This document shows positions 9,148 through 16,976 of a stretch of 20,836 nt of DNA, in pieces (the first letter of the stretch is position 1; every line of letters starts with the position of its first letter). The DNA comes from a virus, in the IMG/VR virus record IMGVR_UViG_3300042308_001230, positions 1-20,836 of that record. One strand, 5' to 3'. The notes under the pieces are model-generated. The model saw only the letters and a program-made list of their open reading frames with translations. It searched no databases and was not told the origin of the DNA. The position numbers and the translations under genes are program-made.

Positions 9148-9921
9148 TTATATACCCACATCTTTAGAAACTGTTATTCTATACTTATAACCTTTTTCAA
9201 AATAATCTTTATTCTCAGTATAATATGATGGTGTTGCATCTATTAAGGATGGAAAGTCTATATATATCTCAGGCTTCCAAGAGTGCATTTGCGTAACTGT
9301 CTCAACGTTTTCCCAACGAGACGGTGACTTCTGGATTTTTTTTCTTTGAGCTTTAAAATACTTAGTGGATAAAAAGTTAGAAGCTGGACGGGCATTAAAA
9401 ATAATGGTGACTCTTCCATTGTTGTTATCATTTGGTAAGTAAAAAGATCCATTTTTTGGCTCAACAGAATCAATATAGAATTCTGGATTTTTAGCTATAA
9501 TTTGATAGCTACTATAGGCTTCGGTTAAAATTGAGTTATCTTCTACTAAAATCTCTTCTATCACCGGAACAACAGAAGTTGAGAAACCAGAAGGAGTAGC
9601 CGCATCTTGCTTTGTAAATTTTATATACTCTTCTGCTACGACTTCATTTGCAGCGTCTAATATACCCACTACTCTTAGATAGTATTCCTGACCAGAAACA
9701 AGGACTTTATCCCAGTAAAGAGTAAGAGTTCTAGATATTGTATTATAGTCAGCTAATGAGTTTATTGCTTTAAATGGACTAGATACAATAGTCGGTGTTG
9801 CAGCTGATGTTTGAACAATAAACTTATTATCTGTTATAGAACTAATTTTGACTGTTCTACCAAATTTAATCTTTACCTTATCGACACCCACTGAGGCATA
9901 ATCTATTAAATTTAATGGCAC
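9148..9921 (-). CDS. Virion protein with Ig-like region, function unknown
   Basis: 257 residues from GTG 9921 behind GAGGAGAT. It is the first gene after the terminator that ends the head module. The first 100 residues ('KVKIKFGRTVKISSITDNKF', then 'LTLYWDKVLVSGQEYYLRVV') look like a bacterial Ig-like beta sandwich. The C-terminal half contains 'NGRVTIIFNARPAS' and aromatic-rich segments. No enzyme motif is visible. Its place at the head of the fibre cluster suggests a tail, baseplate or fibre-attachment protein; this is an inference. Confidence 0.7.
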   Translation of the reverse strand: MPLNLIDYASVGVDKVKIKFGRTVKISSITDNKFIVQTSAATPTIVSSPFKAINSLADYNTISRTLTLYWDKVLVSGQEYYLRVVGILDAANEVVAEEYIKFTKQDAATPSGFSTSVVPVIEEILVEDNSILTEAYSSYQIIAKNPEFYIDSVEPKNGSFYLPNDNNNGRVTIIFNARPASNFLSTKYFKAQRKKIQKSPSRWENVETVTQMHSWKPEIYIDFPSLIDATPSYYTENKDYFEKGYKYRITVSKDVGI

Positions 9922-9973
9922 GATTTATCTCCTCAGGAAAAGACTTATACTTAACTAGTAACAGGGTTGGTGC

Positions 9974-10005
9974 AAAAAAATAAGGGGCAGCTTTCGCTGC
10001 CCCCT
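9974..10005 (-). terminator. Strong Rho-independent terminator after the capsid gene
   Basis: On the minus strand, GGGGCAGC and GCTGCCCC form a perfect 8-bp GC-rich stem with a GAAA tetraloop, followed by TTATTTTTTT. It sits about 45 bases past the major capsid stop codon and separates head genes from tail and fibre genes. It may keep capsid transcript levels above those of the fibre genes. Confidence 0.93.
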
Positions 10006-10034
10006 ACTTTCTAAGACTGTATCGTAACTATAAC

Positions 10035-10046
10035 AGCCTTAAGGCT
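10035..10046. other. 12-bp palindrome next to the capsid stop
   Basis: AGCCTTAAGGCT is a perfect 12-bp palindrome just after the major capsid stop codon and before the terminator. As a loop-less palindrome it would make a poor hairpin; it may be chance or a protein site. Confidence 0.4.
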
Positions 10047-10048
10047 TA

Positions 10049-11104
10049 TTACATTTCGTTAGTAACTTGAACCTCATAGTTGCGGGCCAGTCTAACGTTC
10101 TTAGCAACTGTGATACCTTCACCATCGCCAAGCATTACAATGTCGTAACGCTCTTTCATCTTCATCGAACGAATGTCACGTGACGGATCATCGAACTGAT
10201 CTGTGCTCATGTCATCCTTAACAAGAAGACTGCCGACCTCATTACGATCAATGAGGAACAAGTCTGACTTAGCTAATGTTTCACCGCTCTTAGCTGTGAA
10301 GCTAACAAATGGTGACACTAACACGTTCAAACCCATAGGGGCTGTTGCGTTAAGAGCGCCATCCTTCGACTGTGGACGGTAGCCCCAGCTGGTATTAACA
10401 GCTGATGCAGCGCCGCCCATGTGGAAGATCGAGTCCTTGAGGAAGACCGACCACATCAGTGGGTGAAGAATGAAGTCTGTTGGTATATGGTTTTCGGCCA
10501 TTAGAACAGCTGCCATGTCGACAACATCGTCCCAGGTAATAGTGCTGTTGTAAGCACCAGTAATCCCACGACCTGTTGTATCGTCATAGCTGCCACTGTC
10601 GTTGTCGAATACAATTGTAGCTGCATCCTTAAAACGACTAAGAGCAATTTGCTCTTTCAAACGTGCCATTGCACGGCCTGCGGCGCGTACATGGAGGCCT
10701 ACGATGTCCCAAAGAGAATCAGCAATAACTTCCTCTGTGAAAGCCAGCTTAACGCCCTTCTTCGACACCTTACCCTCGATTTGCTTAGCAAATGCGAGAG
10801 CTTGTTCTGGGTATTCTTGTCCTTCTGGGATCTCAGCAGCTTGAATTGCGTTTACCGCTGGAAATTCCAAAGAACGACCCTTACCAAGGCGTACTGTAGA
10901 AAGAAGCGGGGTTACCAAAAGCTGTGGTTCGGCTGCTTCGCGCAGAGTACGAGAAATTACCTTAGGAAACAAAGCGGCTGCGTCTGACGAACCGAATGCT
11001 TCCTTGATTGTAACTCTGTTATCTGTGTCGATGTAGCCATCTTCAGCAAATGCGGCTTCCCAAGCTGGGAGACCCGAGAGGAGTTCTTGGATTGTCTTAC
11101 TCAT
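10049..11104 (-). CDS. Major capsid protein, HK97 fold
   Basis: 351 residues from ATG 11104 with an excellent AGGAGG 11 bases upstream, as expected for the most abundant virion protein. An N-terminal helical arm (MSKTIQELLSGLPAWEAAFA) is followed by an extended-loop region with 'LGKGRSLEFPAV' and 'AAEIPEGQEYPEQ', then a long helix typical of the P-domain ('GLHVRAAGRAMARLKEQIAL'). The A-domain part includes 'DFILHPLMWSVFLKDSIF' and a C-terminal 'MKERYDIVMLGDGEG'. Order protease/scaffold, decoration-like gene, capsid gene, terminator supports the call. I see no frame problem and no in-frame CGG. Its codons look cleaner than in the fibre genes. Confidence 0.92.
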   Translation of the reverse strand: MSKTIQELLSGLPAWEAAFAEDGYIDTDNRVTIKEAFGSSDAAALFPKVISRTLREAAEPQLLVTPLLSTVRLGKGRSLEFPAVNAIQAAEIPEGQEYPEQALAFAKQIEGKVSKKGVKLAFTEEVIADSLWDIVGLHVRAAGRAMARLKEQIALSRFKDAATIVFDNDSGSYDDTTGRGITGAYNSTITWDDVVDMAAVLMAENHIPTDFILHPLMWSVFLKDSIFHMGGAASAVNTSWGYRPQSKDGALNATAPMGLNVLVSPFVSFTAKSGETLAKSDLFLIDRNEVGSLLVKDDMSTDQFDDPSRDIRSMKMKERYDIVMLGDGEGITVAKNVRLARNYEVQVTNEM

Positions 11105-11157
11105 CTAGGATATTTCCTCCTGTTTAATTATTTCTTTTTTTATTTTCTTTTTTTTTA

Positions 11158-11913
11158 TTAGAGTGTTAAATTGACGCGGAAAGCACCAATAACATTCGTA
11201 ACATCTAGGTTTGCACGGATACCGAGTTTACCGGAGAACGAGCCTGATCTTGTGAGCTCATAAACTGTCTTGAGCGCACCTGGATCCGATGGAAGTTGCA
11301 TGTAGGAAAGTAGTCCGTCATCAAAGTTTGTAGCAAACTTCTCGACTTCAATAACCTTACCTACAATTAAGTGTGGGTAACTAGCTGCATCAGCTTGCGA
11401 CAAGAGTCTTGGACGACCCATGAAGTCTGGAGCAACTAAACTACCTGCTGTTAAGTCTGCGTTAACACCTGTGACCATTGGATACTCGACATAACCTCTA
11501 ACGATAAAGCCTGCACCTTGCGATGTGCCCTTATCAAATGGTCTGTAGAGATCGTACTGTGCACAACCAACTGGCACTGAACGTGCAGCAACTGCTTGTG
11601 TATCTCCAGATGCGCCAGCAACTGGAGTTGCTGCTGCAAGTGGATCCCAACCTGAAATTGTGTCTCCCCAAGTTACTGAAGAGGCGCTACCGTTAGCTGG
11701 AACGAAACGTGAATCACCACTTGAATCTGTTACTACCGAAAGGATTGTTCCCTTTGGAATAACAATTTCAAAACGATCATCTTCTGAATCTGCGTACCAA
11801 GTTGGAAGGGCGACTGATGGCAAGATGTATGCGGATGGTGCAATACCTTCCGAAACAACGAAACGACCAGCACCCGTTTTGGTACCTACTTTACGAAATT
11901 TTGCTAATGACAT
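11158..11913 (-). CDS. Probable head decoration or stabilisation protein
   Basis: 251 residues from ATG 11913 behind AAGGAGAT. The gene lies between the protease/scaffold and the major capsid gene, where capsid decoration or cement proteins are usually encoded. The sequence is beta-rich with no enzyme motif: 'VSEGIAPSAYILPSVALPTW', 'FEIVIPKGTILSVVTD', 'GSLVAPDFMGRPRL', 'HLIVGKVIEVEKFATNFDDG'. The phrase pattern 'L.AGSLV..D..GR....' and 'HLIVGKV' suggests a small barrel as in other phage head-surface proteins, but I cannot name a family. The call rests mostly on position. Confidence 0.65.
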   Translation of the reverse strand: MSLAKFRKVGTKTGAGRFVVSEGIAPSAYILPSVALPTWYADSEDDRFEIVIPKGTILSVVTDSSGDSRFVPANGSASSVTWGDTISGWDPLAAATPVAGASGDTQAVAARSVPVGCAQYDLYRPFDKGTSQGAGFIVRGYVEYPMVTGVNADLTAGSLVAPDFMGRPRLLSQADAASYPHLIVGKVIEVEKFATNFDDGLLSYMQLPSDPGALKTVYELTRSGSFSGKLGIRANLDVTNVIGAFRVNLTL

Positions 11914-11944
11914 TTTAATATCTCCTTATTTGTATATATTTGTT

Positions 11945-13676
11945 TTAAAGTTTGCGACGGCCCATGAGAGTATCAACAAACAGTTCTTCAACTGTGTTCA
12001 CTTTTTCTTCTGGTGCAGTTGACGTTTCTTCGTCTTCAACAATGACATTGTTTTCTTTTTCAGAAACAATGCAACTATCTATTACGGATTCCACATTTAG
12101 CTTTTGAATATTCTTCTTAGCTACTGGGAGCTTAGCTAAATCCCTAAGGGAATCAGCTAAAGAACCTGCCGAACGAGTTGCGTGATCTTGGATCAAGTTT
12201 TCTCTTTCTTCAATTGGTTCTACTCCTAATGAAATTTTAGTATCAACTACTCTTTCAGCTAAAGTGCGATGTAGCGCCTCTCTGAGCTTTGCATTTTCTT
12301 GTTGAAGCACTTGAAGTTTATTGTCATTGTCATTTTGCTCATCAGCATGAGTACTGCCTGTGAGCTCTGAGTCTGACTCTTCTTGTGTTTCGTTTTCTGG
12401 GGAGGACTCGGCGTTTTCAGAATTAACTACTTCTTCTTTGCCTTGTTCTTCTGTTTCCACTTTTTCTCCTTCAGATTCTTTTTGCTCACTAGGAGACTGC
12501 TCTGCATTTTCTGCAGCTGGCGCCTCAACCAATGATTCATCTTCTTGTGCTTTCTTTAGCTTTTCAATCTTCGAAGAAAGAACATCCACTACAGATTGTT
12601 CACCAGCTTCTTTTGCTTCTTGAAGAGCATCTGATAACACAGATATAAGATCTACATTTTTTGATTCTACATTTACAGAAGCTTCTTCTTGTGAAGGAAT
12701 TTCTTCTGATTCTTCTTTTGGTGCCGTACCACATGGTACTGTAGCAATTGCTGACAGGTCTTGGCTTAGATTTTCGACAGTAGCCAAAACATCATCACCT
12801 TTAACGATTTCGTCCATTTCAACATTCTCCTCGTCAATTATATTCTTTTCTGATAGTAACGCAGTATTATCAGCCTTTGCAGTTTCACTTTCTTGAAAGG
12901 CCAAAGCCGTAAGAAAAGCTCCTTTAACATGAAGATAAAGTGGTCTAGACTCTTTTTTCTTCATACCCTTTAAAATAGACTCATTTTCTTCCACAGTGGT
13001 TATATCTTCTTTATCCATATGTAGGATAAAGGCTGTGCTTTTTGCTGTCCAATTTTCTGAATCAGTAACAACAGTTGATCCATCAATAGCTTTAGAAGCT
13101 CTTACACTAGACCTTTGATCCGCTGGTTGGTTAACAAATGAGTATTCTTTAAAGGAAATGTCTTGCATATCAACGAAAGCAAGTTTACCCTTATAAACTT
13201 GACCACGCTTAAATTTAGCTGTCTTTGGTCTACCGTCTGCTGATTCAGCAGCTAGGTCTTCACCCGAAATTGAACAAACTGCTTTGCCGGCTCTTCCGCC
13301 AACTGATCCAGTCAAGTATCTCTTATCTGAGATCTTCTGAGCAGCCAATGGATCTGTGATTGCTACCTGCAATCTTACATATGGTGCACCGTCTTGTTCT
13401 TTGTCCATCTTAGCAGCAATGATTCTGCCAATTGGCTCAGAGTTTAAATCGTGATTTAAAATAATAGGCTTAGGGTATGGCTCGACCCATGATTGGAGAG
13501 CCTTTTCTAATTCTGCTGCTGAGTAATTATTATAGTTAGCGGTTAGTCCGCTCATGTATGGCAGCCACTTCTATAATAAGACCGTGGTTTTTGCTGAATG
13601 ATTCGGAAAAATCATTTTCCAATCCCGATAGGTCAGGAAGTTGAAGTGTAAAACTTTCAACAAAATCAAATGCCAT
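11945..13676 (-). CDS. Prohead protease fused to scaffold region, needs +1 shift at CGG
   Basis: Probably processes the prohead from inside. I start it at ATG 13676, behind GGAG, giving 42 codons (MAFDFVESFTLQLPDLSG... ending AAIHE) up to an in-frame CGG at 13550-13548. Without a shift it stops at residue 46. With +1 reading it continues as (G)LTANYNNYSAAELEKAL, about 576 residues in all. The protease motif 'H..GLT.N..Y...EL' is thus split by the frame change, which argues that the two parts are one protein. Candidate catalytic residues are His about 75 in 'PIILNHDLNSEPIGR' and Ser about 124 in 'YLTGSVGG'. The usual later 'H.RG' appears here as 'FKRG', a possible lost third residue. After about residue 200 the protein turns acidic, Glu/Ser-rich and partly coiled-coil, as in fused scaffolds. 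ATG 13555 lacks a good ribosome site. Confidence 0.85.
13547..13550 (-). other. Putative CGGA +1 recoding site in prohead protease
   Basis: Minus-strand context is ATA CAT GAG CGG ACT AAC. After the shift: CTA ACC GCT AAT TAT. If C is skipped and GGA read as Gly, the product reads AIHE-G-LTAN, which fits my memory of the conserved H-x-G-x-T-x-N start of these proteases. Confidence 0.8.
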
Positions 13677-13723
13677 TTTAGCGCTCCGTTTATTTTAATG
13701 TAGTAGTAATAGTAATTAGCTTT

Positions 13724-13745
13724 TATAAGATTAAACAATCTTATA
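13724..13745. other. AT-rich hairpin between glycosyltransferase and protease genes
   Basis: TATAAGATT and AATCTTATA form a perfect 9-bp stem with an AAAC loop (plus strand). It follows the glycosyltransferase stop and precedes the protease start. There is no clear T-run on the minus side, so it is at best a weak terminator or an mRNA-end stabiliser. Confidence 0.55.
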
Positions 13746-13761
13746 TAAAGATATCATACTT

Positions 13762-14532
13762 TTATGCTGTTGCAAAAAAATTACCCCTAGAATCTCCATT
13801 TGAGAGAAAATCTTGCATCATTCGCTTATGCATTATGTGTGGAGCATAAAGGTAGGATGCTGAGTAAAGCTTATAACCCATTTTTGCTGCGTTTCCAGAC
13901 CAGCCTAAATCTTCACCCTGTGTATGGAGTGAGTAGTCAACATTCTTGTATACATCTCTTGACATCATTTTTGCTGCCATAATAACATCTGATTGGAAAT
14001 ACTCACCAAGTGGATATTGCTCTTTGCGATAAGCTTGACCACCAGGCTCTTTTATCCAATTCATTACACTTGGATACATTGTATTTGTTGGAGTCATAAA
14101 CATTAATGGACTCACCGCATCTGCGCCAGAGTTTACGTGTGCAATTAGTAATTGAATTGTATTTTCATTAGTTAATAGTATGTCAGAATCCAAGCTAAAA
14201 AAATAATTTGGATTAATATCTCTAACTTTTGATAAAAGAGAATTTCTTAGATTAACCATATTTTGATATTTAGATATACTCCAAGTTCTTGTTCCTTCTT
14301 CATGAGAAAAATGAGGAATGTCTTGTTTTATATCTAAAATAAACTCTGGTATATCTGGTCTTGCATTTCTATATTTAACTAACATCTCTATGGTTTTTTC
14401 ATCATCTGGAGATGCTTCAAATATAAAAGCGGTTTTTGAAAAATCAATATTCTGATTTTCTATACAAGAAATCCAATAAGGAAATATCCAATCTCTTTGA
14501 TAGATTGGACAACCAATCACTAGTTCAATCAT
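13762..14532 (-). CDS. GT-A-fold glycosyltransferase-like protein
   Basis: 256 residues from ATG 14532, three bases after the stop of the upstream gene with no strong ribosome site, so probably translationally coupled. The start 'MIELVIGCPIYQRDWIFPYW' is typical of family-2-like nucleotide-sugar transferases. 'YFFSLDSDILL' near residues 110-120 supplies a D-x-D metal and nucleotide-sugar motif. 'GEYFQSDVIMAAKMMSRDVY' and 'GEDLGWSGNAAKMGYKLYSA' resemble the acceptor side and catalytic acid, and 'HIMHKRM' gives a late His. Sugar and acceptor are unknown. Lying inside the head cluster, it may glycosylate a virion protein; acting on host surface glycans or phage DNA is an alternative. No in-frame CGG. 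Confidence 0.75.
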   Translation of the reverse strand: MIELVIGCPIYQRDWIFPYWISCIENQNIDFSKTAFIFEASPDDEKTIEMLVKYRNARPDIPEFILDIKQDIPHFSHEEGTRTWSISKYQNMVNLRNSLLSKVRDINPNYFFSLDSDILLTNENTIQLLIAHVNSGADAVSPLMFMTPTNTMYPSVMNWIKEPGGQAYRKEQYPLGEYFQSDVIMAAKMMSRDVYKNVDYSLHTQGEDLGWSGNAAKMGYKLYSASYLYAPHIMHKRMMQDFLSNGDSRGNFFATA

Positions 14533-14535
14533 AAA

Positions 14536-14853
14536 CTACTCTGAAATAGATTTTGTTGTTTCTTTTACACTTTTCTTAGCAGGTGCGCTAGTTCCTACAG
14601 TTGTTGATTCAATCTTCTCTTCTTTGATTTCAACAGCATTAACGTTTATCGCTGGTGTCACTGGCACTACTTCTTCTGTGGTTTCTTCTTCAGGTTCTGA
14701 AGTGAGAAACTCAACTATAGAATCAATAACGTCCACTAAAGCTTCAAGAGCTAGTCTTGTTTGACCATTGCTAACTGCTTTTCTAAATACTAAAAGAGCA
14801 TCTGCTTCTGTGTTATCGCTACTTGTGATCTTATCATTTACATTAAACATCAT
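14536..14853 (-). CDS. Small acidic protein of unknown function
   Basis: About 105 residues. I choose ATG 14853 (MMFNVNDKITSSDNTEADAL) because AAAAGGA lies 7-8 bases upstream; a TTG at 14868 would give five more residues. The gene overlaps the end of the portal gene by 11 bases. A predicted helical N-terminal part ('ALEALVDVIDSIVEFL') is followed by a low-complexity, Glu/Thr/Val/Lys-rich tail that is probably disordered. No family recognised. It may be a small head-assembly factor, by position only. Confidence 0.65.
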   Translation of the reverse strand: MMFNVNDKITSSDNTEADALLVFRKAVSNGQTRLALEALVDVIDSIVEFLTSEPEEETTEEVVPVTPAINVNAVEIKEEKIESTTVGTSAPAKKSVKETTKSISE

Positions 14854-16492
14854 TGTTATCCTTTTCAACGTCTGACTCTATAACAGTATACTCGCTATCC
14901 AACAAAGATTCAATTACTGATAGAAAATTATTATCATATCTTTTAATATCCGGAGAAGTTTTTCTTCCATTTTGATTCATTGGTCTCATAGCGTTACCAA
15001 CGCCTCTTCTATTATTTGGCGTATTTTTCTGCCCTGGACCGGCGGATTTTTGACCATCAGATGTTTTTGGTTCAGGTGCTTTACCCGTCCCTTGTGCTTT
15101 AGCTTGGGCTTGGGCGGTTGCTTTAGTTGCATCGACTTGAATATCACTTTGTATTGATGCGTGTGTCTTGTTCATGTCAATATCGGAATCATATCCTAAT
15201 TCTATGCGAGCTTCATCTAATGTAATTAGATTAGACACATATTTTTGAATGACGTGATTTTCTTTTTTAACTTGTGTATCAACATCTATTTCCTTGAACT
15301 TAAAGTAACATCTATCCGAGTCTCCAGCTTCCATTGGATTTGAGATTGGATCAAAACCACCTTCAAACAATAATTCATTAAATATATTTAGTCTTACCAT
15401 CTCCGAAAACAGCTTCTGCATCTGCTTAATTCTGTCATATAATGCAACATCTAATCTTTCGGTAACAGATCTGTTACCACCATTCATCGACATTCCAAGG
15501 TGATGCGGCGCAACGCCTAATCCAATTGCAACACGTTCTTTAAAGTGATTTAGGTATTGACTTGCGTCAAGGGCAGATCCTTGTGATCCAATAACTTCAA
15601 CATCGTGTCTAAATGGAAGGATCAATCCACCTTCAGCTCTTAGATTTTCTATCTCTATAGCTGCTTGTTCAATCTCTTCTGGCTCAGCTGGTTGTTCTGC
15701 GGTTCCAATCTTATATTTATAGAGTGGAAATAATTCTCTGTGAACAAGATTCTGAATATCTTCTTCAATTTGACGAAGTGCAATAACGTCGTCTAATACA
15801 TTGATCAAAAATGGAGTACCAAATGCTCTACCAGTTTTTCTATCAAAGTGAAGATGGATTACTTTTTCTGCAGTCCAAACTGGATTTCCTTCAAGCGGCA
15901 TATAAGTAAGAGGGTCTGTCTCTTGTCTATATGACTTAGGCCTGTTGTGCTTATCTCTAAATATTCTTACCTGTTCAGTAGGGATTAAGTAATAACCTAT
16001 TACTGGAAGATCTCCAGTCATAGGTGCTAATTTGTCTGGAAAATATTCGCTTAAATCACCTCTTGCTTTAACAATGAAAGCATTAGAAAATTTAAAGAGT
16101 TGATCTGAGACTTCAATTAAGAAATCAACAAATGGTCTCTTCATTGCTATTTCCATGAAATCTATTCTTTGGTGAAGATAAGAAATAGCTTCTGGGTTTT
16201 CAGAAACTATTTCCCAACCCTCTTTCCAGAAAAGATCTTTATATTTAGACATAGCTTGCTTAACATAAGAGTCCGTATCAACAGCTTGCATTAACCTTTC
16301 AAAGTCATATGCTGGTCTTTCAAAGGTAGCTCTATTATTGAAGTAATAATTGGTACCCTGAAAACCAAGAGCAAGCGATGCTATTTTCATAGCCTTAGAC
16401 AGACCCTTTACTTGTTCTGGCGCTAAAGCCTTGTCAGAAAAAGTAAGATCTTTGTCTACTGTTTGAAATGGTAGGTAATCCCTAATTGCCAT
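14843..16492 (-). CDS. Portal protein
   Basis: 549 residues from ATG 16492 behind AAGGA. Forms the dodecameric DNA channel at the capsid vertex. Supporting features: 'KYKDLFWKEGWEIVSENPEA' near residue 85, the wing region 'NAFIVKARGD', 'YYLIPTEQVRIFRDKHNRPK', 'VIHLHFDRKTGRAFGTPFL' (the 'I.H...D...G...G.P.L' portal signature), a helix 'LDDVIALRQIEEDIQNLVHR', then 'IGLGVAPHHLGMSMNGGNRS' with 'VTERLD', typical of crown-side portal segments. The C-terminal 100 residues are Gln/Ala/Lys-rich and probably disordered. It precedes the protease, as expected. No in-frame CGG, so this essential gene is read without recoding. No terminase gene is seen in the window. Confidence 0.9.
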   Translation of the reverse strand: MAIRDYLPFQTVDKDLTFSDKALAPEQVKGLSKAMKIASLALGFQGTNYYFNNRATFERPAYDFERLMQAVDTDSYVKQAMSKYKDLFWKEGWEIVSENPEAISYLHQRIDFMEIAMKRPFVDFLIEVSDQLFKFSNAFIVKARGDLSEYFPDKLAPMTGDLPVIGYYLIPTEQVRIFRDKHNRPKSYRQETDPLTYMPLEGNPVWTAEKVIHLHFDRKTGRAFGTPFLINVLDDVIALRQIEEDIQNLVHRELFPLYKYKIGTAEQPAEPEEIEQAAIEIENLRAEGGLILPFRHDVEVIGSQGSALDASQYLNHFKERVAIGLGVAPHHLGMSMNGGNRSVTERLDVALYDRIKQMQKLFSEMVRLNIFNELLFEGGFDPISNPMEAGDSDRCYFKFKEIDVDTQVKKENHVIQKYVSNLITLDEARIELGYDSDIDMNKTHASIQSDIQVDATKATAQAQAKAQGTGKAPEPKTSDGQKSAGPGQKNTPNNRRGVGNAMRPMNQNGRKTSPDIKRYDNNFLSVIESLLDSEYTVIESDVEKDNNDV

Positions 16493-16550
16493 GGTACGTC
16501 CTTATTTAAGCCTATATCTAATAGTAGACTCAATTTGTCTAGGCTGTAAT

Positions 16551-16733
16551 TTATTGTTTTTCTAATATTCCTGCGGCTTCAAAGGTCTTCTTGATAATAA
16601 GATCTTTTACAGCCTCAAGCCAGAAAACTGTTTCAGCTTCTGTAAAGTCGCTCTTGTAAGATAGGTTCTTGTCACTGATCTTAATTTCAACTACAAATTC
16701 TGTTTTTACTTCTACTTCTGGTGTATCACTCAT
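16551..16733 (-). CDS. Small hypothetical protein
   Basis: 60 residues from ATG 16733, one base after the stop of the 68-residue gene, with AAAGGA just before that stop. The sequence (MSDTPEVEVKTEFVVEIKIS) has an acidic start, a short beta-like stretch, then the amphipathic helix 'EAVKDLIIKKTFEAAGILEK'. I do not recognise it. Coupled translation and its place before the portal gene mark it as part of the head operon. Confidence 0.6.
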   Translation of the reverse strand: MSDTPEVEVKTEFVVEIKISDKNLSYKSDFTEAETVFWLEAVKDLIIKKTFEAAGILEKQ

Positions 16734-16734
16734 T

Positions 16735-16941
16735 TTACATTTGTCCTTTTAATCTTTGAATAATAATTGATTGTTGTTTAATTGTTGCTTCTTTTATAAC
16801 TAAATCAGTCATTAAGCTGCTAAGTTTTTCTTGAAAAACAGCTATAACTAAATTAACATCTAAATTAGAATCATTAATATCTGATTGAGAAGTTTCCATT
16901 ATAGCAGTTTCCTGTTCCTCTTGCTTGCTTATTCTAGACAT
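16735..16941 (-). CDS. Small coiled-coil hypothetical protein, likely leaderless
   Basis: 68 residues from ATG 16941. The N-terminal half is polar (MSRISKQEEQETAIMETSQS); the second half ('VIAVFQEKLSSLMTDLVIKE', 'IKQQSIIIQRLKG') reads as a coiled coil. No Shine-Dalgarno is visible; instead a promoter -10 box ends six bases before the ATG, so the message probably begins at the start codon. It opens the head operon. Function unknown; a chaperone-like or regulatory role would be a guess. Confidence 0.6.
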   Translation of the reverse strand: MSRISKQEEQETAIMETSQSDINDSNLDVNLVIAVFQEKLSSLMTDLVIKEATIKQQSIIIQRLKGQM

Positions 16942-16947
16942 TTTGTT

Positions 16948-16976
16948 ATTATACCACTAACTAAGTCTAGACTCAA
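16948..16976 (-). promoter_or_regulatory. Strong sigma70-type promoter for the head operon
   Basis: Minus strand: -35 TTGAGT (16976-16971), a 17-base spacer, and -10 TATAAT (16953-16948), a perfect consensus. The expected start of transcription is at or within one base of the A of ATG 16941, which predicts a leaderless mRNA for the 68-residue gene. The -10 lies just past the stop of the spike gene and the -35 box lies within that gene's last codons. Confidence 0.65.

Noticed and set aside
13536-13676. An independent 46-residue gene upstream of the protease
   Set aside because: It overlaps the protease frame, its end (AAIHE) completes the protease's N-terminal motif, and the internal start has no ribosome site.
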